NCBI GenBank assembly: GCA_031216915.1
Contig: CM062293.1
Span: forward strand, 153,892,285 to 153,956,284
From: Pictodentalium vernedei
Lineage: Eukaryota > Mollusca > Scaphopoda > Dentaliida > Dentaliidae
DNA: 64,000 nucleotides
Direction of reading: 5' to 3'
Part shown: piece after piece, positions 11,159 through 22,324 of the stretch
Layout: each line of letters opens with the position of its first letter
Position numbering within the stretch: the first letter of the stretch is position 1
The notes under the pieces: generated by a model
The model's input: the letters and a program-made list of their open reading frames with translations, nothing else
Database searches by the model: none
What the model was told of the DNA's origin: nothing
Made by a program: the position numbers and the translations under genes

Positions 11159-11314
11159 TAAGATGGAGAAATTTAATAAAATAAACGCTCTTGGGGAGCC
11201 AGGGAGAGTGAATAGCTTGGCTATACTCTTTGTGATAGTTATGTTGCCTGACCGGTTTCGTTCTTTATTGAACTCATCAGAGGCGAAATATTGAGTCAGC
11301 CTTCCCCATTAAGT

Positions 11315-11515
11315 ACCTTTTAGTGTGGCGGTACCGTTTTATAGTATGGCGGTATCGTTATATGTGTGTGCGGTACCGATTTAGTTTGTGTGTGGCGGTA
11401 TCGGTTTAAGTGTGAGTGGCGGTACCGGTACCGTTTTGTTTGTTCTGTGACGTATATGTGGACTGAATAGAAGAGTTATATCTAGCGGTACCGTTTAGGT
11501 TTGGCGGTACCGATG
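11315..11515. repeat. Cluster of GCGGTACCG motifs
   Basis: At least eight copies of GGCGGTACCG or GGCGGTATCG lie about 20-35 bases apart, separated by T/G-rich spacers (TTTAGTGTGT). It looks like a degenerate minisatellite between the two inverted Penelope remnants. Each motif is a short palindrome (GGTACC). Confidence 0.7.
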
Positions 11516-11970
11516 TTCTATAGCAGTGTTAATGATGTCATCAGAATCTCAATTTTGAGTCCTTTTTTAAATTGGAACAAATATTTTGTTTTCATTATAG
11601 GTTGTAGTGGTTTGTCCATAATGGGGATGCCGAAAATAACAGTTGTGTAGTTTAAAAGCTGAAAGATTGGGGTACCTCCACCAACTTGTTGAGTAATAAA
11701 AAAGTGTTAATATACCAACTCATGTTTTTTTTATTATTGTGCAGATATTGTACAGCCCTTGTTTAGCTGTGATGTCCATGATGGTTTGCTGGTTGTTCCA
11801 AGCTGTGGCAGACGAACATCAGTACTTTGTCTGTGCTGTACATATTGTTAATATTCCCAGTGGCGGTGTGTTACTTTGGTGGTTTGGGATGAGAGGGTGT
11901 AGTAGTCCGATATTTCTGTTAATCATGATCTGGTGGTAGGTTTGGTGTATTTCTTTAATTTAATCCTAGA

Positions 11971-12409
11971 ATGGACCCCACCAAGAAGAGAGTTCACGAT
12001 ATTCTAATCAAAGCCAGTGCTGACATTCTACTGGCCACAATTGATGAGATTAAAAAACTATCCAAATCTAAGTGGTTCTTTGGGACGGCCTCCAAATCAA
12101 GACACAGAGGCCCTTTCAAAACAAATTGTATGCCCAGGAATTTTGACTATGTATGTAATCCATTGCTCAATATGCGGTAAACAATATATGGGTGAAACAA
12201 AACGCCATTTCCACATTCGCATTAGAGAACATCTAGCCGACATCAGGTTTAAGGGAGGCACACCAGTCTCCTATCATTCCAACCAACAAAATCACCAACT
12301 TCACAGTGTAATCTATAAGATAATACAAATTTTAAACTCTGATCCAGACGACCCCAAAGAGTCGGATAGAAGACGCACTGCTGAAGTGAGATGGATATTC
12401 CAACTCTAA
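11971..12409 (+). mobile_element. Penelope-like element remnant, plus strand (GIY-YIG domain)
   Basis: Plus-strand frames read DILIKASADILLATIDEIK and TASKSRHRGPFKTNCM in one frame, then YVIHCSICGKQYMGETKRHF, IRIREHLADIRFKGG and a C-terminal DRRRTAEVRWIFQL in the next (one frameshift near 12100). This is a GIY-YIG endonuclease domain: paired Cys before QYMGETK, then R-x-R-E-H. Penelope-like retroelements carry this after their RT, which is absent here. It shares the same RT-less junction as the inverted copy at 10505-11158. Confidence 0.82.
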
Positions 12410-12439
12410 ACAATCATACCACACGGCTTGAATAGAAAG

Positions 12440-13380
12440 GACTTTAGTCTGTTATTATTTAGGATAATATATTATCTTTGTGCACAGCAGGGTCGAACAA
12501 GAGACACAACACAGTGCCCAGCGATCAAGCTTAAAATGAAAAAAAATCGTTTACCAATTCTTTTTCACAGTATTCGTTTCGCTCGTGTTTTGGATAATCT
12601 TATTCAATTTAGAAGCATGGGCTAGCTAATTCCACAACTTTTATTAACACTTCCGCTTCACTTTCCCGGATACAACATTGCGATCTTCAGCAGCACACAG
12701 GGTATGTCTCTTCAAACGGGGAATGGGGTATCAATTTTTCACAGATAGATCGGGTGGGCTTTCTTGGCACCATTTCCTCAACTGATGCATCCACCAGAGA
12801 GTGCCGACATCTCGACAACTCATCCGTCCAAAGATCGGCCCTCGGCACTCTGACGTGAGAGATGATGACACTTATCTACTTGGCCGCAACTTTCATCAGT
12901 GTACCGCGTAGTGTTTGCAACGGCTTCATCGCTGTGAGACGACAGGTATAAATGTTCACATACGAGAAAATTGTTCAGTATATGAGAAAACAACAAACTA
13001 AACACACGCTCTGGACGATTAGTAACAGTGAATGTACTACTGTGGGAGGGGATGATTTTCCCACTAAACGTAGACTTTGATTCCCAAACCCTGCCCACCA
13101 CAACCTCAAATGAACACAAACACACCCTCACACTGCCTTTCTTTTCCTTATTCCCATACACATCCAGTGGACGTACATATCCATTAATGATTTACATGCT
13201 CCGAAGCAGACAATTATGAGCCATGTGCGTTCGTGTACCCTGTCTCCAAAATATGGGTCATGTTTTTCGCATTATGAAGCACAGCAGGGACCTAAGACAA
13301 GTCCTAACCCAATGAGCCAACATGGCTCTCTGTTGTGCTTTATAATTTCAATCACATATGTATCTGAAAGTTATGCGAAC
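12440..13380. other. Intron sequence without recognised gene
   Basis: No repeat family or coding domain recognised. The frames on both strands near 12820-13410 overlap each other and show no known motif. Confidence 0.4.
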
Positions 13381-13389
13381 GTGCTCGCA

Positions 13390-13637
13390 TTAACCCTTTA
13401 CCTAACATGAAAAGCAGACGACACTTGCAAAAATAATTCTTGAATAACTAATTTTTTTCATTTTTTGTCTCAAAAACATAGGTTATGACCCCTCGTAGGA
13501 ACGAGCTCGGCGAGCTCGTTCCAATGAGGGGTCATAGCCTATGTTTTTGAGATAAAAAATGAAAAAAAATGAAAATTAACTGGCGATTTTTGAGAAGAGC
13601 GCTGGCCGGTTTTGGCCGTTACGTTATAAAGGGTTAA
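13390..13637 (-). mobile_element. Palindromic TTAA MITE, subfamily 1, copy at 13.4 kb (reversed)
   Basis: Starts TTAACCCTTTACCTAACATG with the GCAGACGACACTTGC end on the left, and ends with GGCCGGTTTTGGCCGTTACG and AAAGGGTTAA. The central dyad has AACGAGCTCGGCGAGCTCGTT. It is in opposite orientation to the 9.1 kb copy. Confidence 0.92.
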
Positions 13638-13814
13638 ATTATTTTCGAAAAAAAACTCGAACAAACCTGCTATGCTTGCCCGTGGACAGATGTGTACGGT
13701 ATCTGAATGCAATACAATGAAACTTGTCCACTACCTCCCCGCCCTCCGTGAAACATTTTCGACCTTTAAGTTAAGGGTCGAGATATGTCGTAATGTCATA
13801 ATTTAAATTATTAC

Positions 13815-14290
13815 TCTTCGGTGTTCTATGAAATCTCCATCTGCAGCCACACTAAACCATGCGGAAAAAGAAAATCCGTTCTGCTCACATGTGCCGAACG
13901 GAAATCGATAACGGACTTTTTTTAAATAGAAACGAAATTTCACTGGTATTTTCTACAATTACAATTTGAATCGCTAGCTAAAGGTAAAAATAGTAACACG
14001 GGTTCACCTCTCAAATTTGGTTGACGATAAAATGCGTTGTTTTGTTGATAGTTTTGCTGGCACATGGTACACATTGGAACTCAGGGGACGAGTTGTCAAG
14101 TGAATTGCTGAATGTATTCTAATATTTACATTTATAGACGGTGAAGGCGTGTAATATACACAGAACGACACACGCGTGTGAATGGGATAATCGATATGGC
14201 ACTTGTGCCATCGCAGCCTCTCTTTTTATCGTTCCGCTCTGACACTCGTGCCTTATTAATTAATCCATTCTCACGCGTGTGATGTTCTGT
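13815..14290 (+). repeat. Composite dispersed repeat E, copy 2 (decayed)
   Basis: Shares with 3510-4230 the segment around GTTCTATGAAATC (13821), GTGCCGAACGGAAATCG (13889), TTTGGTTGACGATAAAATG (14017), AGACGGTGAAGGCGTG (14137) and the ATCGATATGGCACTTGTGCC hairpin part (14191-14275). The acidic ORF is not preserved here. It sits in a different intron from copy 1, which shows that the family is dispersed. Confidence 0.6.
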
Positions 14291-15141
14291 GTATATATTA
14301 TACCTCACGCGTGTGACGTTCTGGGGAGAGGTAGTACCTTTGTGAGAGGACCCAACCTCCCACACTGGTCCTCACTCGAGGGTTCAACCGACATCTGCCA
14401 ATGGTACTACCCATCCACAACTGGACACCACTGGAGACAGCTGCCGAGTACCGGATCCTTTTCCTCCTTCAACACGCCTTGACATGTGAGAGCCATCCTA
14501 TACAGTCACGGAGGGTCGAAAGGGGCTTGTCCCCCATACCGTCCCTGCGCGCCTTTGGCGCGCGAAATCATCATTTCCGACGTTCTGTGTATATATTATA
14601 CCATGAGGTCTGTAGTGCAGTAGCAACGATCCGGAAGTTATAATATACACAAAAATACGCGCAGGCAAAAAGTGAAAAGTGTCCCTACCCCATATCCCCG
14701 CCTCTTTTGTTCATTTAGTAAGTTATTGCAAATACGCAAACTTTAGAAAAATTCCACGGTGTTCTTTGCGGATAATTTTACCTAATGAGGAACAAAAACA
14801 CAATCGGCGGTTTCTGTTTTCAAATCAAGAATAACTTTAATAATGTAAATAACAGCAATAATGTCTCCACGTGTGTGGTTAGGTTTTTTTTATTCTTGAC
14901 ACAAGAAGTTTTGTTATAATGCCCAAAAAAATATTGCACAAAGTAGCATGCTGCGTATCGGTTTATGGACCTGGCAAGTTAAACCTCCATGTGCACATTT
15001 ACTTCAGCTTCATGTCTGTCAATTTACACGTTACGGGTTGAGTGACCGGTCCATAAACTGTAATACGGTTCGCAGCCTTGCGCAATATATTTGTTTGCTC
15101 ATCGAATTTGTGGGATAGACCAATTAACATTTTCAACGTAG

Positions 15142-15160
15142 CCCCCCCCCCCCCCAAGCT

Positions 15161-15222
<62 letters not shown>

Positions 15223-15285
15223 TTGTGACTGATCTTTCATCACATCCAAACATTTTGATTTTGAAAGTATATATATATATATATG
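15142..15285. repeat. Poly-C, (ATT)n and (AT)n microsatellites
   Basis: A run of 14 C (15142-15155) is followed by about 20 ATT units (15162-15223) and a short (AT)n near 15270-15285. Frames translating to poly-Tyr here are artefacts. Confidence 0.95.
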
Positions 15286-15938
15286 TTACATGAACACGTA
15301 TAATCAGAAATAATGACCAAGTACTGAAATTACCAGGAAATAGATATTATGTCTGATTCACTTTGGAATTGAATATATTTCTTGAACTCTTCTGAAACTG
15401 GACATATTTACTGAAATCCATAGACGTATATCTATATAAAGGTGACTTTTCTTGGGTATTTCGGGCCTTTATCGTTCAATTGAAGTTTTTAGAAACTGGC
15501 TAAATGTAGAGAGTTGACAACGCCTTCTAAATGGAGTGGACACATTGTACATACACGTATTCTATGTTAAAGTTTGAAAATGAATTTTGAACTCGATCGT
15601 GACCGTAAAACGATTGCATACATCAAGATAGATCGACGTTTTGATGGAAAGGATCATGTGGGTCAAATGTATATATATGTCACAAGTTTGCAGCTCCTAG
15701 CGTCCCTCCTCACAACATACCAGCGCCCCTCACCACAACCCCTAAAAGATATAGATAAATACTATATATCTATATATTTTCAGTTCCCAGCGCCACTTCT
15801 CCCCCTCCTTCCCGGCGCCCCTCCTCACAACCCCATATCTATATACATTACTTTACTTACGCGTGTATCTTCTAGACTCAATACAATTGAAACAAATTTG
15901 TTTGTTCAGAATAAAAATATAGGTATTACCTTACTTAC

Positions 15939-16676
15939 CAATGTACATTGGCGATTTTATCTTTTTTGCATTATCGTCTATGTAGGTGGTGACAAAAGGC
16001 CAGCGTGGTGCCTTTCCAAAGCCTTGTAAAATCATTCCAGCGGCGATCAGAACTACAGCGAGTGTTGACTCGCTTTCGGTCAATCCAAATAAAGAAGCTG
16101 ACTTTCTCTCGGATTTACTCTCATCACAAGCATTTGAAGTAACGACATCGAATGCAGTTTCGTTCGGGGTGCAAAGATCTTCAACTATCTTCGACGTTAG
16201 CTTTGATGTGTTCTCGGACATAGATGACTGAGATACCAGATTACTCAATTTAAATTTTTCACTGGTGAGAATGTATGGAATACAGCATATGAGTCCCGAC
16301 ACTCCATAGAGCGTTGTTGCAATGTATAGCACTCGTGGTATGTTTACCCGTCTTGCGAAGTAACTCGCAGCTAAGATACATATAAGATATCCAATATCGT
16401 TACAAGCCATTATAACCCCACTTGTTGCACTACTAAAACCAAACATACGTTCTAGGGTTGTAATTTGTGACGAGATATAAGCCGAGAGACATGATGACAC
16501 AAATCCAGCAATACCCATGAAGCCAACAAATGCAGTAATTTTAGCGAACGGCTGAAGAAAATTTGGTCTGAACGATCCCAAACCACAATAAACGTCATCA
16601 TAATCATCGCTGTTGCTTACGTCTTCAGAAAGCAACTCTTTGTCGATCTTCGTTTTATTGACCGCAACCGGTTGAT
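15939..16676 (-). CDS. OATP gene A, N-terminal exon (TM1 to start of TM4)
   Basis: The acceptor is TTTACCTTGCAG and the donor ATTG/GTAAGT. The encoded part begins (split codon) QPVAVNKTKIDKELLSEDV, an acidic cytoplasmic N-terminus. Then comes YCGLGSFRPNFLQPFA, the conserved OATP entry into TM1, two further hydrophobic segments (SGVIMACNDIGYLICILAAS and VLYIATTLYGVSGLICCI), a variable loop with several possible N-glycosylation sites, and LAVVLIAAGMILQGFGKAPRW leading to YIDDNAKK-SPMYIG. YIDDN-K-SP-Y-G is diagnostic of the family. The frame is open across all 738 bases. The start codon must be in an upstream exon because the frame enters with a split codon. Confidence 0.95.
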
Positions 16677-16805
16677 CTGCAAGGTAAATAAAAACATAAA
16701 CATTACATACAGAAAGGAGATTTCAGCTTACTTCATACAGGCGTTATTGACTCAAGCAGGCTTAGACAAACAAACTTAGGGGAGACACAATTATAACATC
16801 CGCGA

Positions 16806-17005
16806 GAGCCAATACTATAAAACTTTTACAATTGTATTTTATAGAATTGTATTTTTCAGTTATGATTCTAAATGGGTTGAAAGGAACCATTAGAATTCTT
16901 TAAAATGTGGCAGTTTACCGTTTGAATCATTTTAGTCAGTAATGTTAATAGGTAGGAACTACAGTTCTAGAAAATACAATTGTAAAAGTTTTATAGTATT
17001 GGCTC
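16806..17005. mobile_element. 200-bp hairpin MITE with perfect 35-bp arms
   Basis: The 35 bases at 16806-16840 (starting GAGCCAATACTATAAAAC) are repeated exactly inverted at 16971-17005, and weaker pairing continues inward. There is no coding capacity and no clear target duplication. It lies about 130 bases upstream (in gene direction) of an OATP gene A exon, so within its intron or 5' region. Confidence 0.85.
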
Positions 17006-17369
17006 CAGGTTACATTTCAGTTTTTCGAGATAGAAAGCCAAAATTCAAAAATCATCTCTGAGCTTATAATTTTCTTTCTCAATTTTTTTTATTATGTCTC
17101 ACGTCTGTGACATCAGTCGTGATTGGTTAATTTGACACCTTCTAAAAGTCATAGTACTGGAGTTTTTGGACAAAACACGGGTACTATCGGAATATTCTCC
17201 CCTGGAAACCCGAGAACAAAGAAAATGTAAGCTTCACTTCGATTGATCAGCGTAGGTTACGCACCCGCTAATTGGAATGTCTCAACATCAAATGCTGGCA
17301 CCGCGTCTGTTATCGTTTTTCTTCACCGATATTTAGAAACGTACGTATATTCATTGGGAAAATACAAAG

Positions 17370-18711
17370 ATGAACGAAGTTAGCGAAAGATTTACGAACA
17401 ATTCTGTGTTGAAGTTAGTTGAAAGTGTTTCCAGTAAAAAAAACGTTGGATGCTACTAGGTACAGAGTAAGAATTGTGCGTCAATTTTGCGTTTGTCGTG
17501 GACTGAGTGAGAATGTGGAAACTTACTCTGATAAGGAACTCGATAACCTGCTGGCTGATTTTTATGTCAACGTGAGAACTAAGCAAAAACAGTTATATAC
17601 TAAGAGTTCCCTAATTTGTTTCAGACATGGAATCAATAGATTTCTTGAGAGGAATATTTTAACTAGGACTGAATATAGAAAGTCATCAGAAACTTTTAAA
17701 GTTGTCCTTAAACATCTACGACAAAAAGGAAAAGGTTCCGTTGAACACAAAACACCAATTTCCCCCCTTGACATGCAGAAACTTTATCAGCACCCCATAG
17801 TTTCAATCCTGACATTCCTCAAGGACTGTTAAATAAAGTGTGGTTTGAAATTGTATTTTTCTTCTGCCGCCGCGGTTTAGAGAATCAACGTGATTTGACC
17901 CCTGAACATTTCGAAATCTGCCATGATGACAGCAGGCATAAATTCGTGAGAAGAAGTAAATCGGAAAAAGACAAAATCACAGTGGAGAGTTCCACTTTTT
18001 TAGGGTAAGGGGGCTTACATGTATGCCACTGGTACCAGAATGTGCCCTGTTGCCAGCTTTGAAAAGTATCTAAGTAAAAGACATAAAGATGACCCAGCAC
18101 TATTTCAACGCGCGTTGTATTCATTTGACAACGAACAAGAGAAATGGTACTGTCGGACACCTTTAGGTAAAGATACTTTATCAGGAATGATGAAGCAAAT
18201 AAGTCAGCGTGCCAACTTGTCAGCCGTATACACAAATCACTGCATACGCGCAACAGCTATCACAGTACTCTTCCAAAATGGCATTGAGTCCCAAAAAATT
18301 GCATCGATTTCGGGACTTAAAAATCCAGTCTCCATTCAAAGTTACTGCACAGATTCCAGCGCCATGGAAAAGCGAGAAATGGCAGATGCTTTGACAAAAT
18401 ATAGAGGGCAGGGTTGTGCTACTCTTCAAGTACCCAACAGACAAATACTAAAGTCACAAGCTAGTTTATCTATGGCTCCTAGTAATAGTGTATCTAGTTC
18501 TTCTCAGTCTGGCTCAAGGCAGCTTTTAGTCGGTTTGTCGACAAGTTGCAACACATCTTCAGAGAGTATCGGAAGTGTCACACACGACAATTTCATGGAT
18601 GTAGCTAAAGATGAACAACTTTTCAGTTTTTCGCAGCAGATAGAGTCGAGGTTTGTGGGGAATGGGAAAGGACAGCAGCGTCCTATTTTAACTTCAGTAG
18701 GTGTGTTTTAA
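17370..18711 (+). pseudogene. Crypton-like tyrosine recombinase, frameshifted
   Basis: Reading from ATG 17370, three frame changes (in the A8 run near 17440, near 17795, and near 18005) link segments matching the tyrosine-recombinase domain of Crypton transposons and Crypton-derived proteins (DUF3504 type). Box I Arg lies in FFCRRGLENQRDLTPEHF (17855-17910). TNHCIRATAITVLFQNG (18229-18280) carries the HxxR box. ISGLKNPVSIQSY ends in the candidate nucleophile Tyr (18343-18345). The usual SGHKN is SGLKN here, so one conserved His is lost. A Ser-rich tail follows. With frameshifts and the missing His it is a dead copy. It lies opposite in strand to OATP gene A and just beyond its N-terminal exon. 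Confidence 0.85.
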
Positions 18712-18719
18712 GTTTCAAC

Positions 18720-19195
18720 TGCAAACAATGAATTTAAAAGATTCAGAAATAAAAACTCACGTATTGTTCACCACTTGTACAAGCTGTAGTGAGTGCGACT
18801 TCAATCAATTATATTTCCACAAGTTGTCTCGATCTCAAGTTTACTCCGCTTAATTCTAACAATTGTCGTCCAAGAAACATGAATTTATATCCCATTACAC
18901 CACCTATCATACAAGTAAACTTTCCAACTGTAGATCCTTCTCCTACTGAGTCCTAGTTCTGTACAGTATGATCCAGTAAAATTTCACCATTAATAATGAA
19001 TTATAACAGCAAGATGCAGTTGTAAACACTGGCATTTGGTGATATAGAAACTCCCAAAGTGACGGCACTTGTAACAAGTTATTTTCGAATTTGGTGATCT
19101 GGAAACGCCTAAAGTGACGTCATTCGTTCGAAATGACGTCACTAAAAAATTTTCTGGATTCGACTACATTGTTTCAAGATTGATGGAATGTTGCA
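18720..19195. other. Intergenic, nothing recognised
   Basis: Unique-looking AT-rich sequence after the Crypton-like copy. A short direct repeat (TTTGGTGAT-T-GAAAC) near 19035 and 19090 is the only structure seen. Confidence 0.4.
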
Positions 19196-19196
19196 G

Positions 19197-19400
19197 TTAA
19201 CCCTTTACAATGAAAGCTATTTTCTGTTCGGCATAATAAAATAATCAGAACGTTTCTCTTCACGTTTTGTAGGTCGATAGTACCTGAGTTTGTGTGATGT
19301 CTGTTAAAAAACTTCAGCAGCTTCGCTGCTTCAGGTTTTATTTCAGAAATCACACAAACTCAGGTACTATCGACCGATAGAAAATGAAGAGAAACGTTCT
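19197..19400. mobile_element. Palindromic element with a TTAACCCTTT left end (family D)
   Basis: Left border TTAACCCTTTACAATGAAAG. A dyad of about 150 bases runs from CAGAACGTTTCTCTT (19246) to its complement ending near 19400, with TCGATAGTACCTGAGTTTGT in the arms and CAGCAGCTTCGCTGCTT at the centre. The right TTAA border is missing. Only the left terminus is shared with the main MITE family. Confidence 0.65.
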
Positions 19401-19496
19401 AATATTATAATAATACATTCACGAGAATTCTTTTCCTGCCTTCTTTCATATGTAAACAAATACTGAGATTAAAAAAGACGTTGATGTGCACCTCGC

Positions 19497-19746
19497 TTAA
19501 CACTTTAGCCAACGAATCGGCCGCATCCACCCGCGTAAAATGCAAATTCAGCAGTTGAAAAAATAATATTTTTCAAAAAATGTTTACAAAACCATATCAT
19601 GTGACCCCTCGTTGGAACGAGCTCGTCGAGCTCGTTCCAACGTGGGGTCACATGATATGGTTTTGTTAACACTTTTTGAAAAATTTGAAAAAATGATATT
19701 TAAAATAATAAATTTTGATATCGGCTGCGTTTGGGCAAAGGGTTAA
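19497..19746 (+). mobile_element. Palindromic TTAA MITE, subfamily 2, copy at 19.5 kb
   Basis: Borders TTAACACTTTAGCCAACG and GGGCAAAGGGTTAA. The arms contain ACCATATCATGTGACCCC instead of the subfamily 1 ACATAGGTTATGACCCC, but the same GTTGGAACGAGCTCGTCGAG core. The left subterminal has CGAATCGGCCGCATCC and the right GATATCGGCTGCGTTTGG. Confidence 0.9.
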
Positions 19747-19801
19747 ACACATTAGATTCACATTCATAATCGATTCAATGAAGGAGCGGATACAGAATTA
19801 T

Positions 19802-20045
19802 TTAACCCTTTTCCCAGACCCAATTAGAGGAAAAAAATTGCAAACTAAATTTCTTGAATACTAAAATATTTTCACTTTTTGACCATAAAATATAGCTTTT
19901 GACACCTCATTGAAATCAGTTCGATGAGATGGATCCTATTAAGGGTTATAAGACATGTTTTGGTGGCAAAAATTGGAAAAATAAAAAACGTGAACGACGA
20001 TTTTGTGAATGGCGATAGCCCGATATGGCAATTACAATAGATGAA
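19802..20045 (+). mobile_element. Decayed palindromic TTAA MITE
   Basis: Begins TTAACCCTTTTCCCAGACCC and retains TTCTTGAATACTAAAAT, a TATAGCTTTTGACACCTCATT arm and a GATGAGATGG core remnant. The right end is blurred. It is likely an old copy related to subfamily 1. Confidence 0.55.
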
Positions 20046-20068
20046 CTTTTAAAAGGGGCGCTGATATT

Positions 20069-20175
20069 TAACTCTTAACCAGCTGAGTATTTTCAAAACA
20101 GTTTTATCCAATCTAGTCATGGCTGCTGTGAAGCAGCCATGACTAGAATTGATGAAAAAAACTATTTATATTTAA
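20069..20175. repeat. Short hairpin, family F
   Basis: The dyad CTAGTCATGGCTGC / GCAGCCATGACTAG (20112-20145) lies in a block starting TTAACTCTT. A related dyad (GTCGTGGCTG / CAGCCATGAC) lies at 36764-36797, with matching flank TTGATGAAAAA on the right. Confidence 0.6.
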
Positions 20176-20199
20176 CTCATGAAATCATTGGTCAAAACG

Positions 20200-21245
20200 T
20201 TCATTCAAATCCTATCCTGGTAGGAATATCTACAAGCAGCATGCGAAGACTTTAGAAGATGATGGATACACCCATCCAACCCCACCCAGTTTTCACACCC
20301 AAGCTTCGTGACGTCATCTATGGGAGGATCTCGTGTATCAGGATTCGAAAATATGGTCGCAACATCGGATGATGTCGCGTCTATATCAGAAGAGAAAACA
20401 ACTATTCTATCTTGCAGCATCATGCTTACATATGTTTCGCTTGTCCGTCAACGAGGCAAGGTGACTTGTGAGTTTTCAGGACATTCTTAAGGTGGCAGTC
20501 AGTGAGAGTGGTTTAAATGCTCCAAAACGGCAGGCCCGAAGCTTGGACCTCAAACTGTTCCGACAAGCTGGGCTGGAGTTAATTTTTTTTCAACAGGAGT
20601 GCCTGGTCGTTGGCCGTCGGTACAAGTCTGAAACCAAGCTAAGTATCCTTCTTTAAAACAATAAACAGGTTGGAAATATTCGTTTATTATTGTTATGTGA
20701 AATAATTACTTCCGTTTAGGCCTAAAAAGTGGAAAAATTTGTTTCTCGGGTCCTTCCGAATGTTCTTTTTGGTTGCCACATACACTTTTTTATAATCAAT
20801 GCTAACTTAAAATAATAATAATTAAATGGTTTATGTCTGATATTTTACCCAAGTTAATAAAATTGCTAAATTTGTCCCTTGAGTGAAACAAGTCTGCTTC
20901 TTTCACCCAAGGTATGAAATACACCACCACCCATGCTATTCTGTTGATTATGAGGACTAAAACATAAAACAAACCAAGAACATGAACTTTTGATGGCAAA
21001 CAAATAATTACAAAAATGAAAAATAAAATAAAACACCGTCCGCTCGCATGCAGTTTTACAAAAACAATATCCTGAGAAACAGAAGATCTACTTTGCAGGA
21101 CCTTAGCAAATGTAATTATTTAAACTAATAATAATACACGTGTATTTCGTGTACCTGGCTACTTGATTGTCAAATACTTATATCTAGCGCTTTCATTGAA
21201 AGAATGCTTGCAATATAAGGGTATTTTGCGTAATGAAAATAGAGG
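20200..21245. other. Intergenic, no gene recognised
   Basis: Short frames on both strands, none with a recognised domain. AT-rich from 20660 onward. Confidence 0.4.
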
Positions 21246-21248
21246 ATT

Positions 21249-21502
21249 TTAACCCTTTACCCAACGTAACGTCAAAACCGGCCAGCGCTTGTCTCAAAAA
21301 TCAACAATTAATATTCATCATTTTTTTCATTTTTTGTCTCAAAAACATAGGTTATGACCCATCATTGGAACGAGCTCGTTGAGCTCGTTCCAACGAGGGG
21401 TCATAACCTATGTTTTTGAGACAAAAAGTGAAAAAAAATTAGTTATTCAAGAATTTTTTTTTGCAAGTGTCGTCTGCTTTTCATGTTAGGTAAAGGGTTA
21501 AA
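21249..21502 (+). mobile_element. Palindromic TTAA MITE, subfamily 1, copy at 21.2 kb
   Basis: TTAACCCTTTACCCAACGTA at the left, GTTAGGTAAAGGGTTAA at the right. The GGCC-type end is left (AAAACCGGCCAGCGC). The core GGAACGAGCTCGTTGAGCTC has mismatches between arms. Confidence 0.92.
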
Positions 21503-21519
21503 TAGTCAGCCTTTTTCAA

Positions 21520-22150
21520 ATTAGCGGTTTCCACAGATAAAGGTGATAATCGTGCTATCATTATTTTTTCCGACGGCCAACAAAAACTTCTGGCAGATAG
21601 AGTCATGGGGAAAACCTCACCCACCCACCCACGCCAACAAACACACTGAGAAGCGATGTTTGACAGGAGGTCTCATGTGTCGATTAAACGACCAGTCTCG
21701 TCAGAGAAGGCATCCGAAACCGACGTTGATAAACCGAGTCCATGCTCCTCCAGAAGTCGATTAAAGGTCCTAACAAAGGCTAAATGGAATCTATTTATTG
21801 CACCCCTTCAGTATCCACATTGTCTCAATTCTATATAACAGATATAACAAATTAAAAATAATACCTGGCATTTTCTCTGACATGAACTGTGATGAAAGAT
21901 TCCTCTGCATCGAATAAAGTACCCAATGAATATTGTACCGATAACAAATCGTTTTATACTTGTTTTGCATGTTCTACAATGACGTTGCGTTTTTGGGCAC
22001 GATTCATTGTGTTAAGTTATTCACACATGACAGACAATCTGGCTTTATAAATCAAAATTGACAACAGTAATGGAATATTAGTGTATAGTGTAGGCGTGGC
22101 TATTGTGGAAAGTTGATAATGTCCGCTTTTCTGTCCGCTGTTCTGTCCAC
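21520..22150. other. Intergenic, no gene recognised
   Basis: No domain or repeat family recognised. Confidence 0.4.
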
Positions 22151-22159
22151 TATCTGTCA

Positions 22160-22278
22160 TCACTGTTAGGCTGCATGGAAGGATTAAGCACCAATTACAT
22201 TCCCAATGTTGGGCTTTCTGATTTACAAAATCTAGACACAGCTAATTACAATATTAAAAATAGGATTTGATAAATAAG

Positions 22279-22321
<43 letters not shown>
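22160..22321 (+). repeat. SINE-tail-like fragment with (AAAT)n
   Basis: GGATTAAGCACCAATTACAT followed by about 12 TAAA units (22272-22321) resembles the tail of the SINE at 8491-8953. No tRNA head is found. Confidence 0.5.
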
Positions 22322-22324
22322 AGG

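Larger units (their letters stand above)
4298..16676 (-). other. OATP gene A, 5' half (three exons recognised), runs off left edge
   Basis: Three exons (15939-16676, 6639-6725, 4298-4489) have GT-AG borders and matching phases (each junction splits a codon after its first base), and translate in order into the N-terminal half of an organic anion transporting polypeptide. The family is a set of 12-TM sodium-independent anion exchangers of the plasma membrane. The first coding exon with the initiator Met is not identified, and all exons after the signature exon lie beyond the left edge. The introns are 9.2 and 2.1 kb and full of transposons. All recognised exons are intact, so the gene is probably functional. 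Confidence 0.9.

Noticed and set aside
15078..15293. Tyr-rich ORF
   Set aside because: It is a translation of the (ATT)n microsatellite.
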